Assembly (NCBI RefSeq): GCF_014297575.1
Contig: NZ_CP060412.1
Span: forward strand, 3,782,001-3,846,000
Direction: 5' to 3'
DNA: 64,000 bases
Origin: Dyella telluris
GTDB lineage: Bacteria > Pseudomonadota > Gammaproteobacteria > Xanthomonadales > Rhodanobacteraceae
Shown: positions 1 to 9,227 of the stretch, one piece after another
How positions within the stretch are numbered: position 1 is the first letter of the stretch
Layout of the letters: the number at the start of each line of letters is the position of its first letter
The notes under the pieces: generated by a model
The model's database searches: none
Told to the model about the DNA's origin: nothing
The model's input: the letters and a program-made list of their open reading frames with translations, nothing else
Translations under genes and position numbers: made by a program

Positions 1-3000
1 CACCCTGCACGTTGATGATGCGGATGCCTTCGACGGTCGGTGCGCCCGCGCCGGCGATGTTGGTGACCTTGACGTTGGTGTTGCCCGAGGTATTGCCGGT
101 TACCACCAGGCGATCCGTCGACGAGGTGTCCTCACCCAGCACCGCCTGGATGGCGAGCGTGCCGCCTTGGCCGATGTAGTTGCCAGCCACCGTCAGCGTA
201 CCGATGGAATTGCCCGGCGCCACCGTGCCCGCATTGGTCACGTTGCCGAAGATGGTGCCGGTGCCGCCCAGCGTGCCGGCCGCATTCACCTGCACTGCGC
301 TGGTGATCGAACCGTTCACCGACAGCGTGCCCGCATTGATGGTGGTGCCGCCGGTGTAGGTCTGTGCGGTGTTGAACACGGTGTTGCCCGTGCCTGCCTG
401 CACCACGCTGCCGTTGCCGGTGATGGCGTTGGTGAAGTCCACCATGTCCGAGCGGTCGAACACCAGCGTGCCGCTGTTGGCAATGCCACCCACCACGCTG
501 CCGCTGGTGCCGCCATTGCCGAGCTGCAGCGTACCGCCGCTGATGGTGGTGCCGCCGGTGTAGGTGTTGTTGCCTGCCAAAACGGTGGTGCCGCTGCCAG
601 CCTGCAGCAGCGAGCCGGTGCCGGAAATCACGCCTGCCAGCACGAAGGCGTCGGAGCGATTGGACACCAGCGCCGCGTTATCGGTGACGTCACCGACGAT
701 GCTGCCGTTGGTGCCGCCATTGCCGAGCTGCAGCGTGCCGGCGCTGATCGTGGTGCCACCGGTGTAGGTGTTGGCACCGGTCAGCACGGTGGTGCCCGTG
801 CCGTTCTGAGCCAGCGAGCCCGTACCGGAAACGACGCCGCCGAAGGTCACCGCATCCGAGCGGTCGAAGACGAGCGCCGCGTTGTTCACCACGTTGCCGA
901 CGATGCTGCCGGTGGTGCCGCCGTTGCCCAGCTGCAGCGTGCCCGCGTTGATGGCCGTGCCACCGGTGTAGGTGTTCGTGCCCGAGAGCAGCAGCGTGCC
1001 TGCACCGCTCTTCACCAGGCCACCGTTGCCGCTCACCATGCCCGTCAGGTTGAGCGTCGTGGCGGTATCCGTCTGTAGCGTGCCGTTGCCGTTAAGGCTC
1101 ACGCCGCGCGCCGAGGTGATGTTCGCCGTGGTGTTGAGCGTGCCACCGTTGAAGGTGATGCCGCCGGCCGCAGCGCCGAGATTCGCATCGCTGCCCACGC
1201 TCAGCGTACCGGCGTTGATGGTGGTGCCACCGGTATAGGTGTTGATGCCGGTCAGCGTGGTGGTTCCCGCGCCCGACTGACTTACCGAGCCGCTGCCGCT
1301 GATCACGTTGCCGAAGGTGTAGGCATCGCTGCGGTTGAAGGCCAGTGTGCCGTTGTTGGTGACGTCGGTGGCGATGCTGCCCGTGCTGCCGCCGTTGCCG
1401 ATCTGCAGGGTGCCGGCGTTGATGGTGGTGCCGCCGGTGTAGGTGCTGTTGCCCGTCAGTGCGGTGATGCCGGTGCCGTTCTGCGACAGCGTGCCCGTGC
1501 CGGAGATAGCGCCGCCGTAGACGAGTGCATCCGAGCGATCGAACACAATCGCCGCGTTGTTCGTCACGTCGCCGACGATGCTGCCGCTGGTGCCGCCGTT
1601 GCCAACCTGCAGCGTGCCCGAATTGATGGTGGTGCCGCCCGTATAGGTGTTCGTGCCGGTCAGCACCGTGGTGCCCGTGCCGTTCTGCGCCAGGGAGCCA
1701 GTGCCGGAAACGACGCCGGCAAACGTGATGACGTCGGAGCGGTTGAACGCGAGGGCGGCGTTGTTGGTGACGTTGCCGACGATGCTACCGCTGGTGCCGC
1801 CGTTGCCGATCTGCAGCGCGCCAGCGTTGATCGTGGTGCCACCCGTGTAGGTGTTCGTACCGGTCAGCACCGTGGTGCCGCTGCCGTTCTGCGCCAGCGT
1901 GCCCGAGCCCGATACGACGTTGGCGAAGGTCACCACGTCGGAGCGGTTCAAAGCGAGCGTGCCGTTGTCAGTGACATTGCCGTCAATGCTGCCGGTGATG
2001 CCGCCGTTGCCGAGCTGCAAGGTGCCGGCGTTGATGGTGGTGCCACCCGTGTAGGTATTTGTGCCCGTCAGCACGGTGGTGCCGGTGCCGTTCTGCGCCA
2101 GCGAACCGGTGCCGGAAACAACGCCCGAGAAGGTTGCAGCGTCCGAACGATTGAACGCGAGTGCGCCGTTGTCCGTGACATCGCCGACGATGCTGCCACT
2201 GGTGCCGCCGTTGCCGATCTGGAGCGTACCTGCATCGATGCTGGTACCGCCGGTGTAGGTGTTGGTACCCGTCAGCACAGTGGTGCCGGTACCGCTCTGC
2301 GCGACAGAGCCCGAGCCCGAGATCGCACCGGCATACGTGAGCACGTTCGAGCGATTGAACACCAGCGCCCAGTTGTTCGTTACGTTGCCGACGATACTGC
2401 CGGTGGTGCCGCCGTTGCCGATCTGCAAGGTGCCGGTGTTGATCGTGGTGCCACCGGTGTAGGTGTCGTCCCCGCTCAGCACCAGCGTGCCGCCGCTGGT
2501 CTTCACCAGCCCGCCCGCGCCGCTGACCAAGCCGGTGAGTTCGAGAGTGGTGGTCGTATCGGTCTGCAGCGTGCCCGTGCCATTCAGGATCACGGTGCGC
2601 GCCGTCGTGATGTCGCCCGTGGTGTTGAGCGTGCCGCCATTGAAGGTGATGCTGCCCGCCGCATCGCCGAGGTTCAGATTGCTGCCCACGGCCAGCGTGC
2701 CTGCATCGATGACGGTGCCGCCGCTGTAGGTGTTCGTGCCGGTCAGCACGGTGGTGCCTGTGCCTACCTGCGTCACCGTACCGGTGCCATTGATGAGATT
2801 GACGAAGGTGAAGGAATCGCTGCGGTTGAATGCCAGGTTGGCGTTGTCGGTCACGGTGCCGATGAAGCTGCCCGTGGTGCCACCATTGCCGACCTGCAAG
2901 GTGCCCGCCTGGATGATCCACGGCGTGGTCGTAAGGCCGTCGTTGTACAGGCTCCAGGTGCTGGTGCCGGTCTTCTGGAACGTGTTGAAGTTCTGGTACT

Positions 3001-4051
3001 GGTTGAAAGAGCCGACGAGGCTAAGGTCGAACGCAGCGTCCGTGGTGCCGCCGAGGGTGAGCGTCTGGGTACCTGAGGTACCTGCGATGACATCGCCAAC
3101 AATATTGGAACCGTACTGCAGTTCGAGGTTGAGTGTGCGGCTCGCAGCGGTGGTAATGGCCGCGGCGCCGCCCCCCTGGATCGTGCCGCTGTTAACGACG
3201 GTCGTCCCACCCGTATTGTTGAAGGTCAACGCCGCCGTTCCACTCTTGCCGGTAATCGTGCCGCTGTTGACGATGGTTACCGCTCCGCTCAACGAGGTAG
3301 ATACGCCGCCATTGATGGTGCCGTAGTTGTTGAGCGTGCCGCCCGAACCGATGGTCATGCCTGTGCCGACCGCGCCAGTCTGCGATGCGCCACCGGAAAT
3401 CGTGCCGTAGTTGGTGAACTTGCCACCCAGAAGTAGCGATACGCCCGCGCCGCCAGTCGTCGCGCCCGCACTGATGCCACCCGTAATGATGCCCGTCGCA
3501 CCATTGACGAACGTTCCAGGTCCTTGCGCCACGCCAAGGCCGCCTGCGCCGGCTGCGCCACCACCATTGCCGCCGGTGATGGTGCCGTTGTTCACCACGC
3601 TTGCAGTGGCTGCAGTCACCTGCAGGCCATAACCGCCAGCAGAGGTAGCGCCGGCCACCGCGTTGCCGTTGCCGCCGTTCAACGAACCGACAATAGTCAG
3701 CGTGGCTCCCGTGCCGGGGAACACGACGCCGTTGCCCGTGCCCTGACCGTAGCCCGTCAGGGTGAAGCCCTGCGTGTCGAGCGTCACCGGCACGGTGGGC
3801 GAAGGCAGCGAGCCGGTCGTGGTCAGCGCAAAGCTGTTGTCCAGCTGGATGGTGGCGTTGGCATCGCTGGTGGCGTTGATCTGATTGAGCGCGGCAACCA
3901 GCGAGGCCTGGTCGGTCACGCTATAGACCAGCGCCTCGGCCCTGCCGGGTAGCGCGCAGGCCACCGCCAGCGCCAAGCTGCTCAGGGCGATCAGCTCGCT
4001 CTTCTTGATGCCGCGCGCGCTCCGTGCCGGGGTGCTCTGTGTGGGGTTCAT
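1..4051 (-). CDS. Autotransporter adhesin with strand-loop-strand repeats (C-terminus beyond the left edge)
   Basis: The reverse strand is open for about 1350 codons from an ATG at 4051 to the window edge. The N-terminus has a long signal peptide: basic region with KKSE, then a hydrophobic stretch, with likely cleavage after AEA at residue 40. Residues up to about 370 are Gly/Asn-rich with many NNGTI/NSGTI strands typical of beta-helical passengers. Most of the rest is tandem copies of the passenger-associated transport repeat (TNTYTGGTTINAGTLQLGNG). The last visible codons (NVKVTNIAGAGAP...EGIRIINVQG) match the pertactin-like segment that precedes the outer-membrane beta-barrel, so the barrel should lie just outside the window. 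Likely role is a type V secreted surface adhesin. The family assignment is strong; the ligand is unknown. Confidence 0.9.
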   Translation of the reverse strand, partial: MNPTQSTPARSARGIKKSELIALSSLALAVACALPGRAEALVYSVTDQASLVAALNQINATSDANATIQLDNSFALTTTGSLPSPTVPVTLDTQGFTLTGYGQGTGNGVVFPGTGATLTIVGSLNGGNGNAVAGATSAGGYGLQVTAATASVVNNGTITGGNGGGAAGAGGLGVAQGPGTFVNGATGIITGGISAGATTGGAGVSLLLGGKFTNYGTISGGASQTGAVGTGMTIGSGGTLNNYGTINGGVSTSLSGAVTIVNSGTITGKSGTAALTFNNTGGTTVVNSGTIQGGGAAAITTAASRTLNLELQYGSNIVGDVIAGTSGTQTLTLGGTTDAAFDLSLVGSFNQYQNFNTFQKTGTSTWSLYNDGLTTTPWIIQAGTLQVGNGGTTGSFIGTVTDNANLAFNRSDSFTFVNLINGTGTVTQVGTGTTVLTGTNTYSGGTVIDAGTLAVGSNLNLGDAAGSITFNGGTLNTTGDITTARTVILNGTGTLQTDTTTTLELTGLVSGAGGLVKTSGGTLVLSGDDTYTGGTTINTGTLQIGNGGTTGSIVGNVTNNWALVFNRSNVLTYAGAISGSGSVAQSGTGTTVLTGTNTYTGGTSIDAGTLQIGNGGTSGSIVGDVTDNGALAFNRSDAATFSGVVSGTGSLAQNGTGTTVLTGTNTYTGGTTINAGTLQLGNGGITGSIDGNVTDNGTLALNRSDVVTFANVVSGSGTLAQNGSGTTVLTGTNTYTGGTTINAGALQIGNGGTSGSIVGNVTNNAALAFNRSDVITFAGVVSGTGSLAQNGTGTTVLTGTNTYTGGTTINSGTLQVGNGGTSGSIVGDVTNNAAIVFDRSDALVYGGAISGTGTLSQNGTGITALTGNSTYTGGTTINAGTLQIGNGGSTGSIATDVTNNGTLAFNRSDAYTFGNVISGSGSVSQSGAGTTTLTGINTYTGGTTINAGTLSVGSDANLGAAAGGITFNGGTLNTTANITSARGVSLNGNGTLQTDTATTLNLTGMVSGNGGLVKSGAGTLLLSGTNTYTGGTAINAGTLQLGNGGTTGSIVGNVVNNAALVFDRSDAVTFGGVVSGTGSLAQNGTGTTVLTGANTYTGGTTISAGTLQLGNGGTNGSIVGDVTDNAALVSNRSDAFVLAGVISGTGSLLQAGSGTTVLAGNNTYTGGTTISGGTLQLGNGGTSGSVVGGIANSGTLVFDRSDMVDFTNAITGNGSVVQAGTGNTVFNTAQTYTGGTTINAGTLSVNGSITSAVQVNAAGTLGGTGTIFGNVTNAGTVAPGNSIGTLTVAGNYIGQGGTLAIQAVLGEDTSSTDRLVVTGNTSGNTNVKVTNIAGAGAPTVEGIRIINVQG
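360..2933 (-). repeat. Tandem passenger repeats with a higher-order unit
   Basis: Inside the autotransporter the DNA repeats every 204 bp (68 codons): units begin at 360, 564, 768, then 1239, 1443, 1647, 1851, 2055 and 2259, and again at 2730. Two longer 267-bp units (972-1238 and 2463-2729) carry an extra segment with SGNGGLVKSG-like strands. One long plus six short units gives a 1491-bp spacing between the two long units. Copies are similar but not identical, indicating repeated duplication followed by drift. Confidence 0.85.
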
Positions 4052-4599
4052 CGTTGTTTTCTCGCAGGTGGGGTTCGCCGGCGGCCTGCGCGGCCAGCGG
4101 CGGAAGGGGATGCAGGTGCGCGCTGTCGCGCGCGTATCAGCGCGGCGCCAACACGGGGGAATGACCGGGTGGAGTCGACCGTGGCGTAGGGAGTCGCCAT
4201 GGCGAGCAGAGGGGCGTCAACAGCAGATGCGCTGGCGATACGGACGATATGCCGGCGTTGCTACAAGGCGAACCAGGTGCAGGAAACGGGCATGGGGACA
4301 TCCGCCATCGCGGCGTATGCAGGGCGTGACTAGCTGGTCGGTTTGGTCATCGCCATGTCCCCTGTGGTTGTGAAATGGCGGTCATCGCTGGCTCCCTGCT
4401 CGCCGACCGCGTAAGCCTTTTATGATTTCTTAACTCTAGACGGGCGGGCACAACGCTCACAAGCCGACCAACCGCCACTTGTCTCGATCCAAATGGACCT
4501 GCTAGTGATCCCAGATCCGTACACGAGCCTGTCGTCCGGCGTCGCGGATGAAATGCGTTGGCAAGGCATCTGCTTCGGGTTGAAGGCAGACGCCATGGA
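4052..4599. other. Intergenic region, no gene seen
   Basis: This 548-bp stretch lies between the autotransporter start and the end of the LysR gene, both on the minus strand. It must hold the autotransporter promoter. The most AT-rich part is near 4415-4437. I see no convincing coding sequence, hairpin or repeat. Confidence 0.5.
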
Positions 4600-5523
4600 T
4601 CATGGTTCTCCCTTGAACGCCGACGCGAGCGCGCTCCCGGTCGCCAATCGCTCCGAAAACTCCGCCTGTAGGAAGTCCACGAAGCGGCGCACCCGCGGTG
4701 GCTGAAAGGCGTTGGGGTGGTACATCGCGTGGATGGGGGAGGGCGCGGACCAGGCGGGTGCGTGGACAAGCTGCAGGCGCCCGGCGCTTACATCCGCAGT
4801 GACGGCCCAGAGTTGGCGATAGGCGAAGCCGCGTCCCAATACGGCCCAGGTGCGTATCACTTCGCTGTCGGTGCATTCGTGATAACGCCGGACGCGTACG
4901 ACATCCTCGCCAAGTTGCCACTCGTTTCTGGGGCCGGCCTGCGTGGTCAACACCAGCGTGGGAAGTTCGGCGAGGTCGTCGGGTTGCGTCGGCATGCCGT
5001 GCGTCTCGATGCATGCGGGCGATGCGCACACCACGCGCCAGCTGTCGGCGAGATGCCGCGCGATGAGGTCGCTGTCCTGCAGCGGGCCCACGCGTATGGC
5101 AACGTCGACATCGTCCGGCACGAAGCGCGACAGCGAATCGGACAGCGTCAGCACCACGCGCACGTCGGGGTGCAGCTCCATGAAGCGGTTGAGGATATGA
5201 ACCAGCAGGTTGCGCCCCAGATCCGACGGCGCGGATACGCGCAACGTTCCGCTGACGGCGTCGGTACCGCTGCGCACCGCGCGCTCGGCTTCCTTCATGG
5301 TGTCGATGGCCACCCGGCAGGAGGCGATGTAGATGCGCCCTTCATCGGTCAGGCGCAGTTGCCGCGTGGTGCGCTCGAACAGCCGCGCGCCCAGCAGGGT
5401 CTCCACGCGTTGCACGCAGGCGCTGGCCGCGGCGGGCGAGAGCCCGGCACGTCGTCCGGCCGACGACAGGCTGCCAAGGTCGGCGGCATCGACAAGAAGC
5501 TGCATGTCGCTGAAGCGGTTCAT
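4600..5523 (-). CDS. LysR-family transcriptional regulator
   Basis: The 307-residue protein starts MNRFSDMQLLVDAAD. It has the LysR winged-helix domain at about residues 1-60 (GSLSSAGRRAGLSPAAASACVQRVE), followed by a periplasmic-binding-like effector domain (GTLRVSAPSDLGRNLL, DVDVAIRVGPLQDSDLIARHL). This resembles the CrgA/AaeR-type group. An upstream in-frame start at 5589 exists, but it would run through a perfect palindrome and lacks family similarity, so 5523 is preferred. It is divergent from the lipocalin-like gene, its probable target. The effector is unknown. Confidence 0.9.
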   Translation of the reverse strand: MNRFSDMQLLVDAADLGSLSSAGRRAGLSPAAASACVQRVETLLGARLFERTTRQLRLTDEGRIYIASCRVAIDTMKEAERAVRSGTDAVSGTLRVSAPSDLGRNLLVHILNRFMELHPDVRVVLTLSDSLSRFVPDDVDVAIRVGPLQDSDLIARHLADSWRVVCASPACIETHGMPTQPDDLAELPTLVLTTQAGPRNEWQLGEDVVRVRRYHECTDSEVIRTWAVLGRGFAYRQLWAVTADVSAGRLQLVHAPAWSAPSPIHAMYHPNAFQPPRVRRFVDFLQAEFSERLATGSALASAFKGEP

Positions 5524-5561
5524 CAGGTCAGCTCCAGTGCGGCGGGTCTGGGCCGGATCAT

Positions 5562-5580
5562 CTTCAAATGCCATTTGAAG
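5562..5580. promoter_or_regulatory. Perfect 8-3-8 palindrome, likely LysR operator
   Basis: CTTCAAAT-GCC-ATTTGAAG is a perfect inverted repeat in the 136-bp gap between the divergent LysR and lipocalin-like genes. Its placement just upstream of the regulator start fits an autoregulatory LysR-type site that also controls the divergent gene. Confidence 0.6.
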
Positions 5581-5659
5581 GTCAATCAAATCGGTGGCCC
5601 ATTATCAAAGCCAGGGCCCGGTGTGACGATGCAATCCCCTCCCCACCGAAGGTGTCGCC

Positions 5660-6205
5660 ATGTCATTCATCAAACGGGCGTTCGTTGCCTGCCTTATCGC
5701 CGCCATGGCCGCGTCGCCGGTGCTGGCCGCGCAGGACGCCATGAAGCCGGGCGAGATGGCCGACCATGGCATGGTTCCCACTGCACTGGTCGGTGCGTGG
5801 ACGCTGGTCCGTTGCGACAACGTCTATCCCGACGGCCATCGCGTGGAGCTCTACGGCCCCAACCCCACGGGCATGTGGCTGATCGACGCCCAGGGCGATT
5901 ACATGATGCAGATCGTGCGCGCGAAGCGTCTGCCGTTTGCGGCCAACGACAAATCCAAAGGAACGCCCGAGGAATATCGCGCTGCCTCGATGGACAGCAA
6001 TGCGCACTACGGACATGTGAGTGCCGATGACAAGGTGATGCACAGCGACATCGTGCATGCCTCCTTCCCCAACTGGGACGGCCGCAGCAGCCAGACCAGT
6101 TACACCCTGCAGGGCGACGAGCTGACCTATCGCGTGGCCAAGCCATCCAGCGGTGCGGCCGAGGGTGCCTATGGCGAAGTGGTATGGCGGCGCGTGCGCT
6201 CGTAA
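5660..6205 (+). CDS. Exported lipocalin-like domain protein
   Basis: 181 residues with a clear Sec signal peptide (FIKRAFVACLIAAMAASPVLAA, cleavage near residue 24). The mature part has the start of the lipocalin-like fold (LVGAWTLVRCDNVYPDGHRVELYGPNPTG), followed by MWLIDAQGDYMMQIVR and a C-terminal LTYRVAKPSS...GEVVWRRV strand. This is the pattern of the lipocalin-like domain family PF13924, which lacks an assigned reaction. It is divergent from the LysR gene with the palindrome at 5562-5580 between them, so LysR control is likely. The ligand is unknown. Confidence 0.8.
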   Translation: MSFIKRAFVACLIAAMAASPVLAAQDAMKPGEMADHGMVPTALVGAWTLVRCDNVYPDGHRVELYGPNPTGMWLIDAQGDYMMQIVRAKRLPFAANDKSKGTPEEYRAASMDSNAHYGHVSADDKVMHSDIVHASFPNWDGRSSQTSYTLQGDELTYRVAKPSSGAAEGAYGEVVWRRVRS

Positions 6206-6272
6206 CAGCGCCTGCCGACAAGGCGGACGCCATGCCGTGACGAAGCGCCGGTGAATAGGCGTTTCTGGAGCG

Positions 6273-6731
6273 TCATGGCGTCTTCCGGTCGTAGTAGGTT
6301 GAATCGCTCTCGATGCGATGCTTGCCGACCCGGTAGACCGACATGATGCGAACGCTGACGGCTTTGCCCGGCGCATCCTTCAGATGGCCCGTGAGGACGA
6401 ACTGGACGTAAACGTTGCTGCCCGCGGTTTCGATACTCGAAATAGTGTCCCTGGCGTCGGGGATGGCGGCGAAAATCCAGCGATAGGTGTCGGCGATCTT
6501 CGCGTTTCCCTGCAGTTGTGGGTAGTCGGGGCTTTGCAGCGTGGCATCTTCCGCGTAGAGGCTCTGGATGGCGTCGGCATCATGCCGATTGAACGCATCG
6601 AATTTCTGCGCCACCGTCTGCTCCGGATCCATGGCCTTCAAGGATGCGCCCTCGGCTGTAGCTGGCGGCAATGCAGCCTCGGCAACCGTGCCAAGCGCAC
6701 ACGCAAGGCCAAGCAACGTGATCGTTTTCAT
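6273..6731 (-). CDS. Exported NTF2-like (SnoaL-type) protein
   Basis: 152 residues. The first about 20 (MKTITLLGLACALGTVAEAA) form a signal peptide. The rest has the SnoaL/NTF2-like layout: QTVAQKFDAFNRHDADAIQSLYAEDATLQSP for the first helix and strand, and VRIMSVYRVGKHRIESDSTYYD for the end. The family binds small hydrophobic ligands or acts as cyclases/isomerases; no substrate can be read from the sequence. It is divergent from the AraC-type regulator on its right, so the two may form a regulated pair. Confidence 0.8.
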   Translation of the reverse strand: MKTITLLGLACALGTVAEAALPPATAEGASLKAMDPEQTVAQKFDAFNRHDADAIQSLYAEDATLQSPDYPQLQGNAKIADTYRWIFAAIPDARDTISSIETAGSNVYVQFVLTGHLKDAPGKAVSVRIMSVYRVGKHRIESDSTYYDRKTP

Positions 6732-6922
6732 GGGAAGCGCCGCCTGTTGAGTGTGGGAGTTAGGATGAGTGGCGCATTGCCTGATGCGGCATCACCGGAT
6801 GCCACACGCAGGACACCGGGCATTCACACTTCGATTGGATAGCGAGACGTGTGCAGATGATTGGAAAAAGCCGACACCGGGCGGAAGCGGGTCACGATCA
6901 GCACAGTGCCTCGGAACGCGGC

Positions 6923-7711
6923 ATGTTCGGGCAGGGCTGCGGCGTCCTGCATCATTCGCTGGAGCCCGATGCCTACCGTCACACGCGCTACGGTCCACCG
7001 GCGGAGCTGGCCCGGTGGGTCGAGCATTTCTGGCTGGAGCAATGGGATCTTGGTGGGCGCGCGCCGCAGGCGCGGGTGGTGCTGCCGCACCCGTGCGTGC
7101 ATCTGGTGTTCGCGCCGGGTCGCTCGCGGTGTTACGGCGTGCAACTGAAGCGTTTCGCGCGGGAGCTGAAAGATCAGGGCCGCATCCTTGGCATCAAGTT
7201 TCGGCCTGGCGCCTTCTATCCCTTCTTTCATCAGCCGGTCAGCGCCATCGCCAACTCCGCCGTGCCGGCCGGGCAGGTGTTTCCCAACGCCGGGGAAGGC
7301 GAGCGCCGCGTACTGGCATGCAGCGACGATCTCGCCATGGTGGCTGCGGCGGCGGCCTTCCTGTCGGAACATCTGCCTGCCGATGACCCGAATGTAGGCA
7401 CGGTCTGCGACATCGTCGAGGCCATCGCGGGTGACGCGAAAATTACCCGGGTCGAGCAGCTTGTCGCCCGCTTCGACCTGCAGGAACGGACACTCCAGCG
7501 GCTGTTCCAGCGCTATGTCGGCGCAAGCGCCCGCTGGGTGATCAAGCGTTATCGCATCTATGACGTGCTTGCCCGGCTCACCGCGGGCGAGCCCATCGAC
7601 TGGGCGACGCTTGCACAGGACATGGGCTACTTCGACCAGTCGCACCTGTATAACGACTTCAGGAAGCTGGTGGGCTGTTCGCCGGGGCAGTATTTGCCGT
7701 CCGGTTCTTAG
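6923..7711 (+). CDS. AraC-family transcriptional regulator
   Basis: 262 residues from the chosen ATG. The N-terminal domain (RYGPPAELARWVEHFWLEQWD) is the DUF6597-type sensor that often precedes AraC domains. The C-terminal two-helix-turn-helix region (about residues 180-260) contains RTLQRLFQRYVGASARWVIK and LAQDMGYFDQSHLYNDFRKL, the AraC signature. An in-frame GTG at 6851 would add 24 poorly conserved residues, and neither start has a strong ribosome site. It is divergent from the NTF2-like gene. The effector is unknown. Confidence 0.85.
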   Translation: MFGQGCGVLHHSLEPDAYRHTRYGPPAELARWVEHFWLEQWDLGGRAPQARVVLPHPCVHLVFAPGRSRCYGVQLKRFARELKDQGRILGIKFRPGAFYPFFHQPVSAIANSAVPAGQVFPNAGEGERRVLACSDDLAMVAAAAAFLSEHLPADDPNVGTVCDIVEAIAGDAKITRVEQLVARFDLQERTLQRLFQRYVGASARWVIKRYRIYDVLARLTAGEPIDWATLAQDMGYFDQSHLYNDFRKLVGCSPGQYLPSGS

Positions 7712-7764
7712 GCCGCGCTCTTTCCCTCAGGGTGCGAGAGCTGGCAGCGTGTTGTTCGTCACCA

Positions 7765-8841
7765 TCAATGCCCGGCAACGCTGGATGATTCCGCCGGTGC
7801 CGGGGACTCCGCGGCGGCGCGCTTGGGCGTGTCCAGCGGGCACCAGCTCTTGAGGCGCTTGCCTGCGCGGTACAGGTCGATGCATTCGCGCATCTCGGCC
7901 TTGAAGGCAAGCTCGGGCGTGTTGATCGGGCAGCCGGAGACGAGTGGCTTGCCATCCCTGTAATCCTTGATGCAGCCCGACAGCGGCGGCGTCTTGCCCG
8001 TATCGATGCCGCTGACCAGCGGTGCCGGCGGCAGGTTGAGGCGTTCGTCGCGATTCATCGGCGAAGCGGGCGGCGGCGGTGCGGCGCACAGCGGGTTGAA
8101 GGCGGTGCTTTTCTTGGTTGGGTCGCACACGCTCTTGGCGATTTCCTTCAGCGCATCGCCGACATGACGACCGACCGCGCCGCCGGCCGTTTCGTTCGGC
8201 GGCGGGAAGTATTTTTCGAAGCGGGTGGCCTTGTACTGCATGCGGTTGCTGTCGTGCTGCATGATCTGGCGATCGTCAGTGGCCTTCGCTGCAGTGCTGG
8301 CGCTTGCCGGTGCGGGTGCGTTGTCCGCTGTCGATGGCAAGCGGATCGAACCGCCCTTCGAGAACAGGTTGATGGCAGACGGCGCCGAGGTCGCCGGCGC
8401 GGGGGCTGCGGCGTGATCCTGCACCACCATGGCGTCGTGGTGAGGCTTCTCCAGCGTCACCGGGGGCGTGCGTGCGGCTGCCACGGGGCGCGGCGGCTCC
8501 GCCGCGCGGGCAGGCGAGGGTGGCTGCGGAGGCTCGGGTACCTGCGCGGCGCGTGGCGCTTTGGGGCGCGAGATCAGGCGCACGATCAGCGCCTGGTCGG
8601 TATCGAGGGGGGTTACTACCGCCTTCTGCGCGCGGGGCTGCATCTCGTGCCACAGCGCCACCGCGAACAACACGTGCAGGATCAGGACAAAGGCCAGCAC
8701 CAGCGTCAGCACTGGCTGTGTCAGCGGCGCCTGTCGCCAGCGCCTGCGACCCAGGGTTGCACGCGTTTCGGTATCGAGTAATGCCAGGCCACGCCCACCA
8801 TCCCACTCCTTACGATGTTGGACCTGCCCAGAACGCTCCAT
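7765..8841 (-). CDS. Single-pass membrane protein with Pro-rich region and Cys-flanked repeats
   Basis: 358 residues, no recognised family. A cytoplasmic N-terminus of about 40 residues is followed by one membrane helix (VLTLVLAFVLILHVLFAVAL). A Pro/Ala-rich segment (residues about 85-180) resembles the periplasm-spanning part of TonB-like proteins, but no TonB C-terminal domain is present. The C-terminus holds two related motifs, CIKDYRDGKPLVSGCP and CIDLYRAGKRLKSWCP, each with Cys 14 residues apart, suggesting duplicated disulfide-bonded loops. The GTG at 8844 is an alternative start. Function unknown. Confidence 0.75.
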   Translation of the reverse strand: MERSGQVQHRKEWDGGRGLALLDTETRATLGRRRWRQAPLTQPVLTLVLAFVLILHVLFAVALWHEMQPRAQKAVVTPLDTDQALIVRLISRPKAPRAAQVPEPPQPPSPARAAEPPRPVAAARTPPVTLEKPHHDAMVVQDHAAAPAPATSAPSAINLFSKGGSIRLPSTADNAPAPASASTAAKATDDRQIMQHDSNRMQYKATRFEKYFPPPNETAGGAVGRHVGDALKEIAKSVCDPTKKSTAFNPLCAAPPPPASPMNRDERLNLPPAPLVSGIDTGKTPPLSGCIKDYRDGKPLVSGCPINTPELAFKAEMRECIDLYRAGKRLKSWCPLDTPKRAAAESPAPAESSSVAGH

Positions 8842-9227
8842 CACACCCCTAACTCAAGCCATTGACCCCACCGAACACACGCATGTCGCCAGCGCACGTT
8901 GCGACCAGGCTAACTAGACAGGTTCTTTCAAGCGGGGTTCCCCGAATCTGGGGTAGGCCATAAAAGTAACCGCCGCGGCGACATGAGTTCAGTTAACGCG
9001 CATGGGCTTTGTACGTGGACAGCGGTGGCGTGCGGGTGGGGTGGTCCCTGGGCGGTCTGGGCCATCGGGTGCCGTAACGGGCTCCGGAGCGGTGGTGAGG
9101 GCCGAAACGGATGGACGCATTTACTTTCGGGCTAAAGGCAATGGGTAGAAACGATGGGCCATGTGGCATCGGGCGTCGGGCTCCCCGGATTCTCGCTGCG
9201 CTTCATCCGGGCTACGGCCGAGCGCCG
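8842..9227. other. Intergenic region with one dispersed repeat
   Basis: About 385 bp upstream of the Pro-rich membrane protein gene and downstream of the NUDIX gene. Apart from the REP-like element at 9183-9216 I see no gene. The small reading frames here have no family features. Confidence 0.5.
9183..9216 (-). repeat. REP-like palindromic element, GTAG type (copy 1)
   Basis: On the minus strand this reads CGTAGCCCGGATGAAGCGCA followed by GCGAGAATCCGGGG. CCCGGAT and ATCCGGG pair to form a hairpin. It is identical over 34 bases to the plus-strand copy at 44875-44908. The GTAG head and imperfect stem fit REP elements mobilised by RAYT transposases. Confidence 0.75.

Noticed and set aside
167..3952. 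Long plus-strand open frames opposite the autotransporter
   Set aside because: They are repetitive VPVSTVVPVP-type translations created by the repeats of the real minus-strand gene.
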